Positions 22,051 to 33,235 of a stretch of DNA of 64,000 nucleotides are shown here, piece after piece; position 1 is the stretch's first letter, and every line of letters starts with the position of its first letter. Source of the DNA: Heterocephalus glaber (Eukaryota; Chordata; Mammalia; Rodentia; Bathyergidae); assembly GCF_000247695.1 (NCBI RefSeq), contig NW_004624732.1, forward strand, positions 42,990,040-43,054,039, given 5' to 3'. Under the pieces are notes generated by a model. The model made no database searches, was not told the DNA's origin, and worked only from the letters and a program-made list of their open reading frames with translations. The position numbers and the translations under genes are program-made.

Positions 22051-23572
22051 AAAGAAAAATAAGTTTACTTTTTTAGTTTTAACTTTTTTACAGATATGAC
22101 TCCTTAGATTTACTTGACTGAAACTTGAAAAAATAGTGCTGTACAATTTTTTGAGCAATTGCTTATCTTGGGGCTCTTTGAATAACCTAAAGGCTATTCA
22201 CTCTTCCCTGTAGAAACCTTGGAGGTATTTTTCTGTGCTGTGTACATTTTCATCCAAAGGAATATTTTCTATTCATTCCCTCACATACCTTGGGACATTT
22301 TTTTTCTCTACAGATACCTTAGAGGACTGTTTAAGACCCTATCCACAACATCTATTCTTATTTTTACCTGAAGGGCAAAATCCCTAAGATCTTGACACAA
22401 ATACTGATAAATACATGGAATTATTAAAGGTGCCATTTCAGCAGAAGAGGATTGCCGCTGCCTTTGTTCTCAGGGGAATACATATTTCACCCAGTAGCAA
22501 GACACCCAACTGCTACTACAATCAGCAATCACTGAAATGCCTTTAAGCTAATCATCTTTGAACATAAGCTTTTGTTGTTGAGTGAGGGACCTTCTAGATA
22601 CAGAGCACAGAAACCTTTTTTATTATTATTTTTTCCACCTTGCACAAAACAGTATCAAGCCTGTCACCACCAACACTAAGGTTCAGTGATCTGTCAGCAT
22701 TTGCCCCTGATGAAGACAGTGAAAGAAATCCGTAGCTCCAGAGAGTTCAGGAGAGAATCAAACAGTGTGTTTGCAAAAGAGCATTTTTATGTGTTTGCTT
22801 GTGACAGCACTAGTTTAACAGAAAATAGTTGGAGTGTGCCAAAAAGGGGGAAAAAATGAAAGACAGTAGTAGTAAGTTAGGCTAGCATGACATGATGGAT
22901 CTGAGCTATGACAAACGGAATTGGAACAAAGCCTCCCTGGGGACCAACTATACCAGGTTTGCTGAATTGTATTTCTTGATTTCTTACTGTGCAACAGTGC
23001 TTTTTACTGTTAGATTGACTAGGCTTCAGAATATTTTTTAAATTGTACAAATCAAAATCCATGTAGCTTAAAAATGAAGGATGTAAAAGGTTTAGGAGTT
23101 TGATGTATTGAAAGGCATTCTGTATTCCCTCATGTGAGTATTAAATATACACTTTGTCTGTTTGATGAATTTCAAATCTTTGTAGAAGGCAGTACACAGG
23201 ATAGCAGTTTACAGGGCTGAAAGCCATGGTTTGAAAGAAGGACATAGACTGAAGAGAACTGAAGCTTCTTCCCTTTTATCTCCCCAAGTTGTGCCCAGGA
23301 ATGACTTTTCACAGTGTCCCTAGGTCTTACGTGTTCTGAGATGATTATATAAAATCTGGTAAAGAGATTTTAAATCTAGTGCCCTCTTAGAAAAGGTATG
23401 ATGTATTGTGTTTATCACCTGTCTTTTCAATTTTTATGTAATGACTTTCACATACCCAAAGGTGAGGCCCAAAACTAAATAATATGAAGACTAGGAGGAA
23501 TATGAGTAATTCCATTGTTACTAAATTTAGCTAGTTTTCATTTACCATCACATTATACCAAACAGATTCTTT
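22051..23572. other. Unassigned sequence
   Basis: No gene or repeat recognised. Confidence 0.45.
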
Positions 23573-23632
23573 ATTCTCTCTCTCTCCCTTTCTCCCCCTC
23601 CCTCCCCTGTGTGTGTGTGTGTGTGTGTGTGT
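23573..23632. repeat. CT-rich tract followed by (TG)n microsatellite
   Basis: A pyrimidine tract (about 23573-23607) runs directly into 12 TG units (23609-23632), which abut a B1 SINE. Confidence 0.95.
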
Positions 23633-23748
23633 TTTGTTTTTGAGACAGAGTCTATCTGTGATCCAGGCTGAACTCAACCTTGCAAGTCCACTGCCTCAGC
23701 TTCCTAGAGTGCTGGGATCTCAGGTGTGCACCACCACAGCTTGCTGAA
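23633..23748 (-). mobile_element. B1 SINE (7SL-derived), antisense
   Basis: Plus strand shows the complement of a B1: tttttgagacagagtct at the left, gatccaggctgaactcaa, then cctcagcttcctagagtgctgggat and caggtgtgcaccacca at the right. The internal B-box complement and the head are recognisable. Diverged monomer of the Alu/B1 type. B1 elements support a rodent origin. Confidence 0.88.
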
Positions 23749-24859
23749 GTGCACATTCCTTAAAATTGCCATTCATAGTAAACTTTGAATTAGTAGTTAG
23801 ATGAATGGATCGTAATTGATACTCAGACTATGTAGATACTAGGGCCACAGAGGCATAAGTTGTTGCAGTTCTTATCTTTAAGGAGTTTAAAACCAATTGG
23901 AAAAATAAATAAAATTGTCATAGGGTGATGTGATAAGTACCAAGTGATAATCAATCTCAAAGCAGACAGCAAACTGTCTAGTGGGCTCAGCCAATGTAGT
24001 TCCCTGAATTTCTGATCAAGTATTCGTGATCAAGGAGAAGACACAGAAGAAGGGGGTTGTGACCATGAGTTGGGTTTGGCTGTATAACGTAAGACATAGG
24101 TGTTAAGAAATAAGATCTAAATGATAAGGCATAGGTTCACAAAGTATTAACCTTCTTATCAGTGATGATGTTCAGGCATAATGGTATGGATTAAGTGTTA
24201 AGAAAAGTTGGAAAGGGTGACAGTTGCAAACTGAGGTCTGTGGCCCCATTTGAAAAATAAACAGCTGCTATTCAATTATTTCCCACTGATGCATGCAGGA
24301 ATAAAGGGCGATAGTGCCAAAATTTTTGCTCCTTCAAAAGAAACTGGTGCTCTTGATTATCACCTAAAATTTCTTGATAATAAATATTACAGATGTTGTT
24401 TTAAATACTAGACATTATGTGGATCAAATAAAATATATCCAAAAACATGTATTTTATTGCACATGCTTTGTGAATGCTTTTTTGACATAAGCAGTTAGCG
24501 TGTAATTCTGGATGCACCACATAAAAGACTCTTGGAGTCTCAGATCATGGAAGGTGACTTCTTCTGGGAAATAATCAAAGTCAAATAATTTTAAATGGAT
24601 AGAGTGTGTTGAACCAAAATACAAAAGGGATTTAGAAGTAAGAGAAACACTTAGGCTATTGGTGAGGCTGTGAAATATCTGGAGTGGCTGCAGGCATTGA
24701 GGTAGAGAACAGCGTCAGCTGAATGTGGACATTATCAAGGAATAGGAAAGATTTGTCTGAAAGGCATCATGAAAAAGAGAGACGTCCATGCTCACTTGGC
24801 TTTGTTGTTTGTGACTCCATGGAACATGTGGCAGCAAGGCAGCTCTCCTCATGATGGAG
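23749..24859. other. Unassigned sequence
   Basis: No gene or repeat recognised. Confidence 0.45.
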
Positions 24860-25085
24860 AGAAAGGAGAGGCAGTGTGAACAGTAGGTCTTATTCTTCTG
24901 CCTTTGTTGAATCTAAACTCTCACTCACATATTCAGGACAGGTCTCCCCATCAGTTTTCTATCCCACATGCCAGTCGTCTCTGGAAACACCCTCAAACAC
25001 ACCCTGAAGCCTGCATTGCTAATTTCCTAGGTATTTCTCAATGCAATCAAGTTGACAATCAAGATGACAATCACGAGGTGTTGTA
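24860..25085. repeat. Possible old rodent interspersed repeat
   Basis: The closing part (aatcaagttgacaatcaagatgacaatca, split here as aatcaagttgacaatc plus agatgacaatca) and the preceding cct/cac-rich block recall a common rodent interspersed repeat ending in a tcaagttgacaat motif. The family name is uncertain. A 60-codon plus frame at 24904-25086 falls inside. Confidence 0.3.
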
Positions 25086-25476
25086 AGTTGGGACTGAGAG
25101 CATCTGGGAGAGGCTTTTCTATATTGTTTTATGGTCAGAGGGTGGCACTGAGCTGATCACAATGGAACACCCAAAGTCGAGTTTTAAAAAAGAAAGGAAT
25201 TATTAGTGAAAGCAGCAGAATAAGAAGTTTCAAACAAATCTTGTCTGGAAAGCCTATTTAATTTTAATCTGTTTAATGATTTCTATTAAAAAATATATAC
25301 ATAGTCTTTTAAACGATTTCAACTCTTTGTCAGAAATATACTAATGACTTACAGTATGCAAATAATTGGGTTAAATATTTGGGGGGTTGATTGGAGATGA
25401 CAATGAATATGAAAACATGTACGACACTCTGCCAGACCTCAAAGTGTTGAAAATTGTTGGAAAAGCAGCTGATATG
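25086..25476. other. Unassigned sequence
   Basis: AT-rich; nothing recognised. Confidence 0.45.
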
Positions 25477-25497
25477 CGCGCACGCACACACACACAC
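25477..25497. repeat. Short (CA)n-like microsatellite
   Basis: A gcgc/acac run passing from CG/CA mixture into CA repeats. Confidence 0.9.
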
Positions 25498-25642
25498 TTA
25501 TGTGTTTTAAAAATTTATTTATTTAAATTTATTTTTAACTGATAAATAAAACATAAAAATTGCCATTCTATTTTATAATTTCAAGTTTATGACAGACAGG
25601 CAAAGCATTTTGTATGATTGTTCAAAAATCAAATGATTGCTT

Positions 25643-25646
<4 letters not shown>

Positions 25647-25678
<32 letters not shown>

Positions 25679-25699
25679 TGTGTCTTTCTATGTGAGTGT
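25647..25699. repeat. (TG)n microsatellite
   Basis: About 15 uninterrupted TG units, then an interrupted TG/TC tail to about 25699. Confidence 0.95.
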
Positions 25700-26041
25700 G
25701 GCTATATACAAGCTTTCTCCCTACTTCTAAACTACTATGTGCATTACTGTCTGCCAAGTTTGCTGCAGAGAATCCCAATAGCAAGCTAGAAAGAGTATTC
25801 TTTCAAATGTAAGGCAGTCCTGGTATTCTTTCCCTATTTCTTCTTTTACTAGGCCCCGGTCCAGTTTAGCAATGAGCAAATGTGTGGTAGGTGAAATATT
25901 TTAATTAGAACATGAGCTCAAGTTGCTTAGGTTTAAACCTTTGCTCTTGTTTGTGTACTCATTTTATTATTGCCCACGATCCTTCACTGTACCAAGCCTA
26001 GACTTCAAACTACCACTAAAATGTAAGTTCTTGGCAAAGGA
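25700..26041. other. Unassigned sequence
   Basis: Nothing recognised. Confidence 0.45.
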
Positions 26042-26054
26042 CTCCAATATTTTT

Positions 26055-26147
26055 TTTTTTTTAATTTTGTTTTTGGTACTGGGGATAGAACTCGGGTCTT
26101 TGCGCTTGCTCAGCAGGCGGCGAAACCACTGAGCTAAATCCTCGGCC
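26055..26147 (-). mobile_element. tRNA-derived ID-like SINE
   Basis: Reverse copy with an interrupted T-rich tail, then the complement of B-box and A-box. Perfect 13-bp target duplications, ctccaatattttt, at 26042-26054 and 26148-26160. The loop (cagcaggcggcgaaaccact) matches the subfamily also seen at 1951, 47684 and 58979. Confidence 0.92.
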
Positions 26148-26160
26148 CTCCAATATTTTT

Positions 26161-28012
26161 TAAAGTTCTACCAGGACAATGGGCAAATTTAACTAGTAAG
26201 TTCAGTGAAGTAGACACAACATATTGTAAATTTGTTAGATAAAAATATTTTAGGAGCTGGGAAGTTTTAAAACACTTTTGGGAACTTGTAACCACCTCTC
26301 AAAGAAATATTTGTTTCTTAATGTTAATAGCATCTGTAGCCATGTGCCAATAAATTAATAACAAGGGGTAGGAAAACTATTTCGTTTTTCTATCCTGTAA
26401 GTACCCCCATCCTTATTTGGAAACATGGCTGCTTTGCGTTTGCCCTGATTTATCAATTTCTTTTGACATCTGAGGTGAGCATCAGCTTCTAGTCCATAAT
26501 TTACAATATTATAAAAGGAAAAAGTTAAATCTAGGATTTGTATGTAAGTATCACTACTGACTTTTCAAAGTTAAATTAATTATTAATATAAATAGTGCAG
26601 GAAGATGCCAATAGCACTCAATTATTTTGATACATTTACACTTTGAACTAAGGAAATAATAGGCATGCCACCCTAATATTCACTTATCCTTAGATTTGTA
26701 TCTTCTTTGCTTTGCTTTTATTTATGTATAAATATGCATAGTTCAAAACTTGTTAGTAGCAACACTAATAATGTCATTTATATACTTCACCTTGTCCATT
26801 TAAAATGGATTGTTCTATTTATAGAGTAACAGCCTGTAAAATTAAATTAAAAATTTTAATAGGATAGACAGTCCTTTAAAAATTATTATAATATAAAGAA
26901 GGGTGACTTTTTTCATAAATCACTTCCAAAGCAACTTTTTAAAAAGTATCTTTTCCTAGTTTCAAAACTTTAAAATAGGCATTGATTTTAAAAAATTATT
27001 TATGTAAAATAATTTATGTCAGAGTTTTTAGTACTTGAAAATATATCCTTATAATAGGAATTTTACAAGACCATTTATTTTAGCAGTGCTAGGAAGCACA
27101 AACATAATTTAGGAGCTATTGTTGATTGTTTCTAGAAATATGTATTGACCCCATTAGTTTTAAGTGATACCATTACTAAGCCAAGGTATTAATCCAACAG
27201 AATGAGAATTACTGATTTTAATCACTTTTTCTTCAAACTCTTTGCTTAGCATTTAGATATCACTTAGCTTATCATACATAAATATAAATGTAGCATTTAA
27301 ATAAATTACCATAGAATCCTCATTTTTAAGTTTAGTTCAAAATTACCACTTGGAAGCTCCAGTTCTAAAGACTTTTGTTTGTTTCCGTCACTTTGGCATA
27401 CATACATTTTGTGTCTGACACTACTGATGCCATCCTCTTGGGTACTGTTTCATTAATCAAGTTGGCATCCTCGGGTTCAGTAAAGCCTTGTGGCCCGATA
27501 AGCATTCATTGAGTGATTTATTCATCAAGTAGTGCACTCCAGGAGACGAAGTAGGCCTCAATAACAATTCAATGGTAGTACTCAACAACTATAATAATAA
27601 TTAACATTTATTGTTTCCTCGTTATGTTTCACATTATAGTTCTAAAATTTCACTTCTATATTAACATAGATTTTCTCTAAATGGAATCATTTTTAAATGA
27701 TCCTGTGAGGTTTGGTGCCTGAATATACAACTATTAAATATTTAGACATAGGCATGAGCATCTCCATTTGTATTCTTGTCTTGAGATCCATAGATGTTAG
27801 GAGTCTGCTTGACAGAAGATACCCCCAAAAGTATCCATTTTACACCAATAAAAGTGTGATTTGTAATCATTTTGTTAAAGGTAGATTAACACTGATTGTT
27901 CTTGCTTTCAACCATGTTACTGTATCAAAAGGTATCAGGCTTTGTTGATGACACATAATTCAGTAAGCAGCCAAAGAAAGGTAGAAACTGAAAGTTTCTC
28001 AGATGTGAGTCT
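26161..28012. other. Unassigned AT-rich sequence
   Basis: No gene recognised; composition is strongly AT-rich to about 27350. A faint MIR/L2-like stretch at 27480-27690 is too diverged to call. Confidence 0.45.
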
Positions 28013-28396
28013 TGCCTTAGTTACTTCTCTCATCACTGAGATACGTTCTTGACACCCGTAATTCTATGGAGAAAAGGTTTATTTGGGCTCACAGATTGCA
28101 AAGATTTCAGTTCTTAGTCGGCTGGTTCCAAAGCAAGGTGGTGCAGCAGAGGTGCATGACTGAGGAGAATTGCTCATCAAATGACTGATGGAAAGCAGAG
28201 CAAGAGATCAAGGGAGGAGGGAGGGAGAGAGACCCGTCTGGGCCACACCCCCAGTTACCCTCCCCACCTGGATTCACCTTCCAAATCCCATGTATGTATA
28301 ATCAATCCATTGATGAATATCATGCCCCCACAATACAGTCACCTCTCAAAAGCCCCATCTATGAGTGCATGAGGCTTTTTTGGGGGGGGAACATCT
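28013..28396 (-). mobile_element. MaLR LTR, antisense, 5' end missing
   Basis: On the minus strand this reads as the same LTR family as the solo element at 17983. The LTR 3' end lies at the left (tgccttagttactt = complement of ..aagtaactaaggca), an aataaa signal (complement tttatt) is near 28078-28083, and the gagagaga/ggagg block lies in the middle. Similarity stops around 28396 at an aacatct block, before the expected LTR start, so the 5' end is lost or diverged. The frame at 28181-28372 is LTR-derived. Confidence 0.8.
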
Positions 28397-28565
28397 TAAA
28401 GGTGGGTATTCTAGGAAGAATTAAAAGTAATATGTGTGTTGCACATATTAAATATTGAAAGGCTACTCTGATGGTGGGCCATACATACTCAAATCTCAGT
28501 TCATGTATTGTTTGGTAACAATTTCACACACACACTCTCAAGGTAGTCTTCATTTCTTTTCTTAC

Positions 28566-28874
28566 TGCCTTAGTCACCTCACTGGGGCAAAATACCCACA
28601 ACTTAAAGGAGGAGAGGTCTATTTTGGTTTAAATCCTTACATGGAGGCCAGTATGGTGGAAGGGCTTGGGCAGGGGAAAGCTGCTCATGTCCTAGTGGCC
28701 AGGAAGCCAAGAGATAAGGGGGGAGGTGCATCCCACCAGTTAATGCTCCCAGTGACTGTTCCCTACCATGGAACAGCATGTTCAGCTACAGCGACCCCAC
28801 AATCCAGTTGCCTTCCACAAGCCTGCCTCTGAGTACATGAGCTCTGGGGAGATGTCCAGATATAAACCATGACA
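28566..28874 (-). mobile_element. MaLR LTR, antisense, both ends present
   Basis: Runs from tgccttagtcacc at the left (LTR 3' end) to ..aaaccatgaca at the right (LTR 5' end, tgtcatgg on the minus strand). Flanking 5-mers cttac (28561-28565) and cttgc (28875-28879) are a probable target duplication with one change. At 309 bp it is shorter than the 414-bp copy, so it carries internal deletion(s). The polyadenylation signal is altered (aatag). The 125-codon plus-strand frame 28455-28832 lies mostly in this LTR and is not a gene. Confidence 0.85.
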
Positions 28875-28879
28875 CTTGC

Positions 28880-29699
28880 CTATTCTGTTTCTATCACTGT
28901 ATACTTTACAGTTGTCTTGCCCAATATCTTCCCTTAAAATTCCTTTGGTGTTTGTCTCCTCCAAGCTTTCCTACCCTGATAAATGAATCTTATTTAATAA
29001 GCATATTAAAGATCTTAAATCAGTCTCTGCTAGGACTATCACATCTTCTTGAACCCACAGCATTTAAATTTCTGATCAAGATGGACCCATGTAGGCTTCT
29101 CTCCATTTTACTGATGGACAGCGTATTAGTTATAATAACACTAGCTGCTGTAAGAAACAAAACCAAAAGTAGATAATGGATCAAATAGAATACAGTGTTA
29201 TTTTGCATTCATGTAAAGTCCAGCATCGACATAACTGATCATCAATTTTCCTGTTTTCTTTGAAACAGTAAATCAGGAACCCAGGTATTAGTAAGCAAGG
29301 GGGCAAGACTAAGAAACGTAGTAGACTCAAGCTCAGCTGTTTCCCATTAATGCCAAAGATAGATCACACAGATTTGGTAGATACTTAGCTCTCATCTACC
29401 AAAGACATCCAAAATTTTATTGATAGCTATCATCTGTCAAGTGTATCCAAAATCTAGAAAAATCACTGATTATCCCAAAGAATCCTAGACTAGTGCACTG
29501 ATCAGAGATTGGAGGATTCAACTCTCTTAATATCCAGCTTAAGGCCCTGTTTACTGTATGCTGGCTTTCAGCCTATAAGCTGATTCTGCCTTCCAGCAAG
29601 TGCTGTCCACATGGAAAGAAACTGGAAGGAAAGTTATTAAACTTATCACTAAGCTAAGTTGAAAAGATTTAATCATAACAAAATAATAATGTTTATTGG
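28880..29699. other. Unassigned sequence
   Basis: No gene or repeat recognised. Confidence 0.45.
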
Positions 29700-29905
29700 T
29701 CACTCATATGTTTGGTCCATTGTTTAAATTATTTTACTCTACTTATGTTAATTTACTTAATGCTCAAGATGATTGGTAAATGCATTTTAGCCCTGTTTTG
29801 TAGTTGGGGAAACTGAGGTACGGGGAAATGAGTAAATTCTCCAAAGCCAAGCAGTAAATTTTCTTTGGCATCCTGATCCAAATCTACACAGTCTAATATC
29901 ATCTG
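29700..29905 (+). repeat. MIR SINE, diverged
   Basis: Core features in order: attttactctacttatgttaattta, then an agttggggaaactgaggta block (very typical of MIR) and a ccaaagccaagcagtaa block. Confidence 0.7.
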
Positions 29906-32254
29906 ATTATCTTTGAAAGATAGAGAAAAATCATTTGAAAAAAAGATTGGGAGTAAGTTTCTGAAATAAATTTCCTCCAATTAGACTTGTATTAGGGTAC
30001 ACAGATTACAATTCCCTCCTAACCTGAAGATGCCTAAATACCTGCTCTTTACTCTACAAGGTGCTTTCTGTGTTGGCTAGGTCATGTGGGCTAGCAGAGG
30101 GAAGAATTTAAAAGTGGACTCTAATCACAAAACTAGAGTCTTCAAAGAGAAAAGGATCTAACATAAGCAGTCATGACTGAAAGAAAGAAAATACAACAGA
30201 ATTTCAGAAAAGGATACAATCACTGTACGTGAATTGTCAAGGAGTCCATGTAAGTTGTGAGACTAGTTGGTCCTTAATAAATGAGAAGGATTTCACGAGC
30301 AGAGAAGTACAGATTTCAGAGAAGGATGACAGAAACAAAGATTTGTGTAGTTTAAAACAGTGTTTCTAGCAGCATGGCTGTAATAGCAAGCAATTTTCAG
30401 AATTAGTGAGAGTTGTATCTTTATCCATTTTTACTTTAGAACTTTTTTTGCATATATTTTTAATTCTATGTAACCATCTGGTAAGGCCTGGCATTCCATG
30501 ATTTGTTGCAGCCATAGTGTTTATCTAAGGAACTACGCATGTAGGCAGAGGGAAGTGAATGCTGGGGTATGAGAACAAAGGCTATGAAGGGATTTCCAAA
30601 CAAATGTCACCTTCCACTCATTGCAACAAGTGTGAAGGTTAAGAAATGTGCTCCACAGCCACTACCACTTTTCTCAGCCTGCAGGGATTGTTACAAATAA
30701 CTTGATGAAGACCTCAATAGTCACCCTGTACCATGTCTATAGTTAGAGTAAGTCACCATGCTCATGTATGTACCCTGTGTCACTTGTGTTTCTACTCTGT
30801 CATGTGGAGACTACTTATTCCCTTGTTCAAGTCAAAGGATGAGCCCTGGAGGACTCCATGTGAGCTTGCAATTCTCTAAGGAGCCACCTTTGACTTTTAC
30901 TGCTCTTCTTTGTCAAGCACAAAGTTGCTCCGGTGACATCATTGCCATTTTTGGTATTTATTATGTTGTTGCTGTAGGCAGCATGAAATTAACAGGGAAT
31001 GGAACAGAAAAGAGCTGAAAGGGCACGTCTGCAGTTTTGATGCATCTGACACCTATATTTACAAGAGAGGAAACTGCTTCTATACTACCCAGCATATTGG
31101 TGGTATAGAAGGTGAATGGTAATTCAGAAGTAACTTTTAACGCAACAGCACTGTAGAATCTCAGTTACTTCTGTGTGTTTCCACCCTAAGAGTGCCTTCC
31201 TAAATAGAAGCAATCTGATTGTATTTTCCTAGAAATCTTTGGATAAGAAGTTAGACTTCAGTGAACAATCTGATCTAAGCCCCAGAATGTTTTGAACTAT
31301 GAGTTTCCAGGTAAGGTAGTGGTCTCGCTAGTTCTGATTTTAATACAATATGCCTTTAGCTATTAGCTTTTATACTTGTTTGTGTATCTTCTATTTAGAT
31401 AATTATATTATAGATTAAAAAGCTAGTGTCCAAAATTTCTTTTAAAAGTAAAAGAAAACATATCTTGGTCTCTTCTTAGAAAGCCTTTCCTAAGAGTGAA
31501 ATGACAAATTTCCCTAAATTCAAAGCATTATTATTTTTATAACAGCAATAGCAACTCTGACAGGTGAACAATAGCAAAGGAGGGAATTTAAATCTAAGTA
31601 AAGCCAGTTGTATTGATGATAACTGGAGTGATTTGAACAGTAAGTGGACAAATTATAAAATTGGCAAACAATTATCATACTGTGCTGAGATCAGAAGTTC
31701 AAAGGTCATCAATAGAACATTGAATTTGAGCCGTGGTAAAGACTGCAACATTCAGTAGGTGACTCTAAACCTCCACCTTCCTGTAGCCCACAGTGTGACC
31801 GCCTCTGGATAACTCTGCTTGATGGCTTTTGCAGTGCTGTCATGCTGGCCTTTCTCCGTTTACCTGACAATGATTTCTTTATGTTCTCTGGGCAAAAAAA
31901 AAGTCTCATTTTTATAAAAGCAGCAACTCAAAGCATTTTCAGGTGACGGTCGTGGCCGTTTCTCCCACCTGTGCCTCCTCTTATTCCAGGCTTCTTATGA
32001 TGAGTGTAAGGAGCATGGTTACAAGAAAAGCCATGGCCAGTCTTACTGACAAGCATGGTATAAAAGAGAGTGGGACTTCCCTATCCCCCTCTCTTAAACC
32101 ATGCTAACCAGGAACTATAGTTACTGAAATGAAATGTTGTGTCTCAGGATTGGCCAGATACTCAGTATTGAGTCTGAAAATGCCATATATATGCAGCCAA
32201 GAAGTAACAAATATCCAAAATAAAACAAAACAATATGATTGAGTACTAATTATC
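29906..32254. other. Unassigned sequence
   Basis: No gene recognised. Plus frame 30758-31018 (86 codons) shows no family or supporting signals. Confidence 0.45.
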
Positions 32255-32335
32255 CATTACTAGCCCATGTACTTTGCATACAGTATCCAATTTAATCTTA
32301 GTCACAAAGTTGCTATGCATAATTGTGATCTTGTT
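32255..32335 (+). repeat. Possible MIR fragment
   Basis: Short stretch with a tactttgcatacagtatccaatttaat-like order of blocks as in the MIR left part. Weak support. Confidence 0.4.
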
Positions 32336-33084
32336 TCTACCTTTTGCTCGGGCTATTTCTCTTATATTCTTATATTGCTTTGTAGATTACCATTTCAATT
32401 TTTAAATTATACTGTGCTAGGTCCATAGGTTTCATTCTCTCCAGAGAGAGTCTCTTATTCATCCTTCTGTCCCCTGAAATGTGTTTGTTTACCAACTGAT
32501 GAAAGAAAATAAAAGGTATTCAACAGCAGATACTGGTACTTCAATTCCCACTATGAATTTCTGTGTAGCTGAATTAATAAAAAGGTAATGTTAAGATTAC
32601 ATCTCAAATAGATATAATCCCTAGTTAGTTAGCATCTTGCAATACAGAAACTCTGTATTATCCTCTTAGTACACTATGGTATTCACAGCACTTTGTTTTA
32701 CCTTATCATTATAACATCATCTCTGAGAATTTCCACTTGTATCATTACAAGATGATTATGACAGCTTCACTAAGTCTCATTCATGTGAATGGAAAATTAG
32801 TGCCATAAAGAAAATTCCAAATAATTATTTTCCAGACATGTTGGTACTTCTCAAACTTAAACTCATTAAATTGATTTGAATCTCACTTCAGCAAATCCAC
32901 ACAAACTAATGTCATTCTCTTACTACTTTTACATAAAGATTTAATCCAAAAATGTGTTAATAAATCCACATGTGTAATTTTATTCTTACTACATGTGAGC
33001 AATAATATATATGGATCTCAATACTTGGGAAGAACTTAAAATAACTTATATAGTAAGTTAAATTACCAAAACAATTTAAATAAT
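32336..33084. other. Unassigned sequence
   Basis: AT-rich; nothing recognised. Confidence 0.45.
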
Positions 33085-33235
33085 AAGTAGTACACCAGAT
33101 ATTCTGTTAATTGTTTTACATTAATTATCTTATTTAACATGCACAACCTCCCCATGAGAATTTTTGTCACTATTTTCAAATGTGGTAATTGTAGGGGTGC
33201 GGGGCACACGATTAGTGAATGGTAAGAAACTTTTG
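33085..33235 (+). repeat. MIR SINE, diverged
   Basis: Blocks ttttacattaattatcttattt, cacaacctccccatgagaat, attttcaaatgtggtaa and ggcacacgattagtgaatgg appear in MIR order. Confidence 0.65.

Noticed and set aside
27480..27690. Possible L2/MIR fragment
   Set aside because: Only scattered short resemblances; not enough to annotate.
28455..28832. 125-codon plus-strand frame
   Set aside because: Lies mostly in an antisense MaLR LTR with matching ends; no protein family, so a chance opening.
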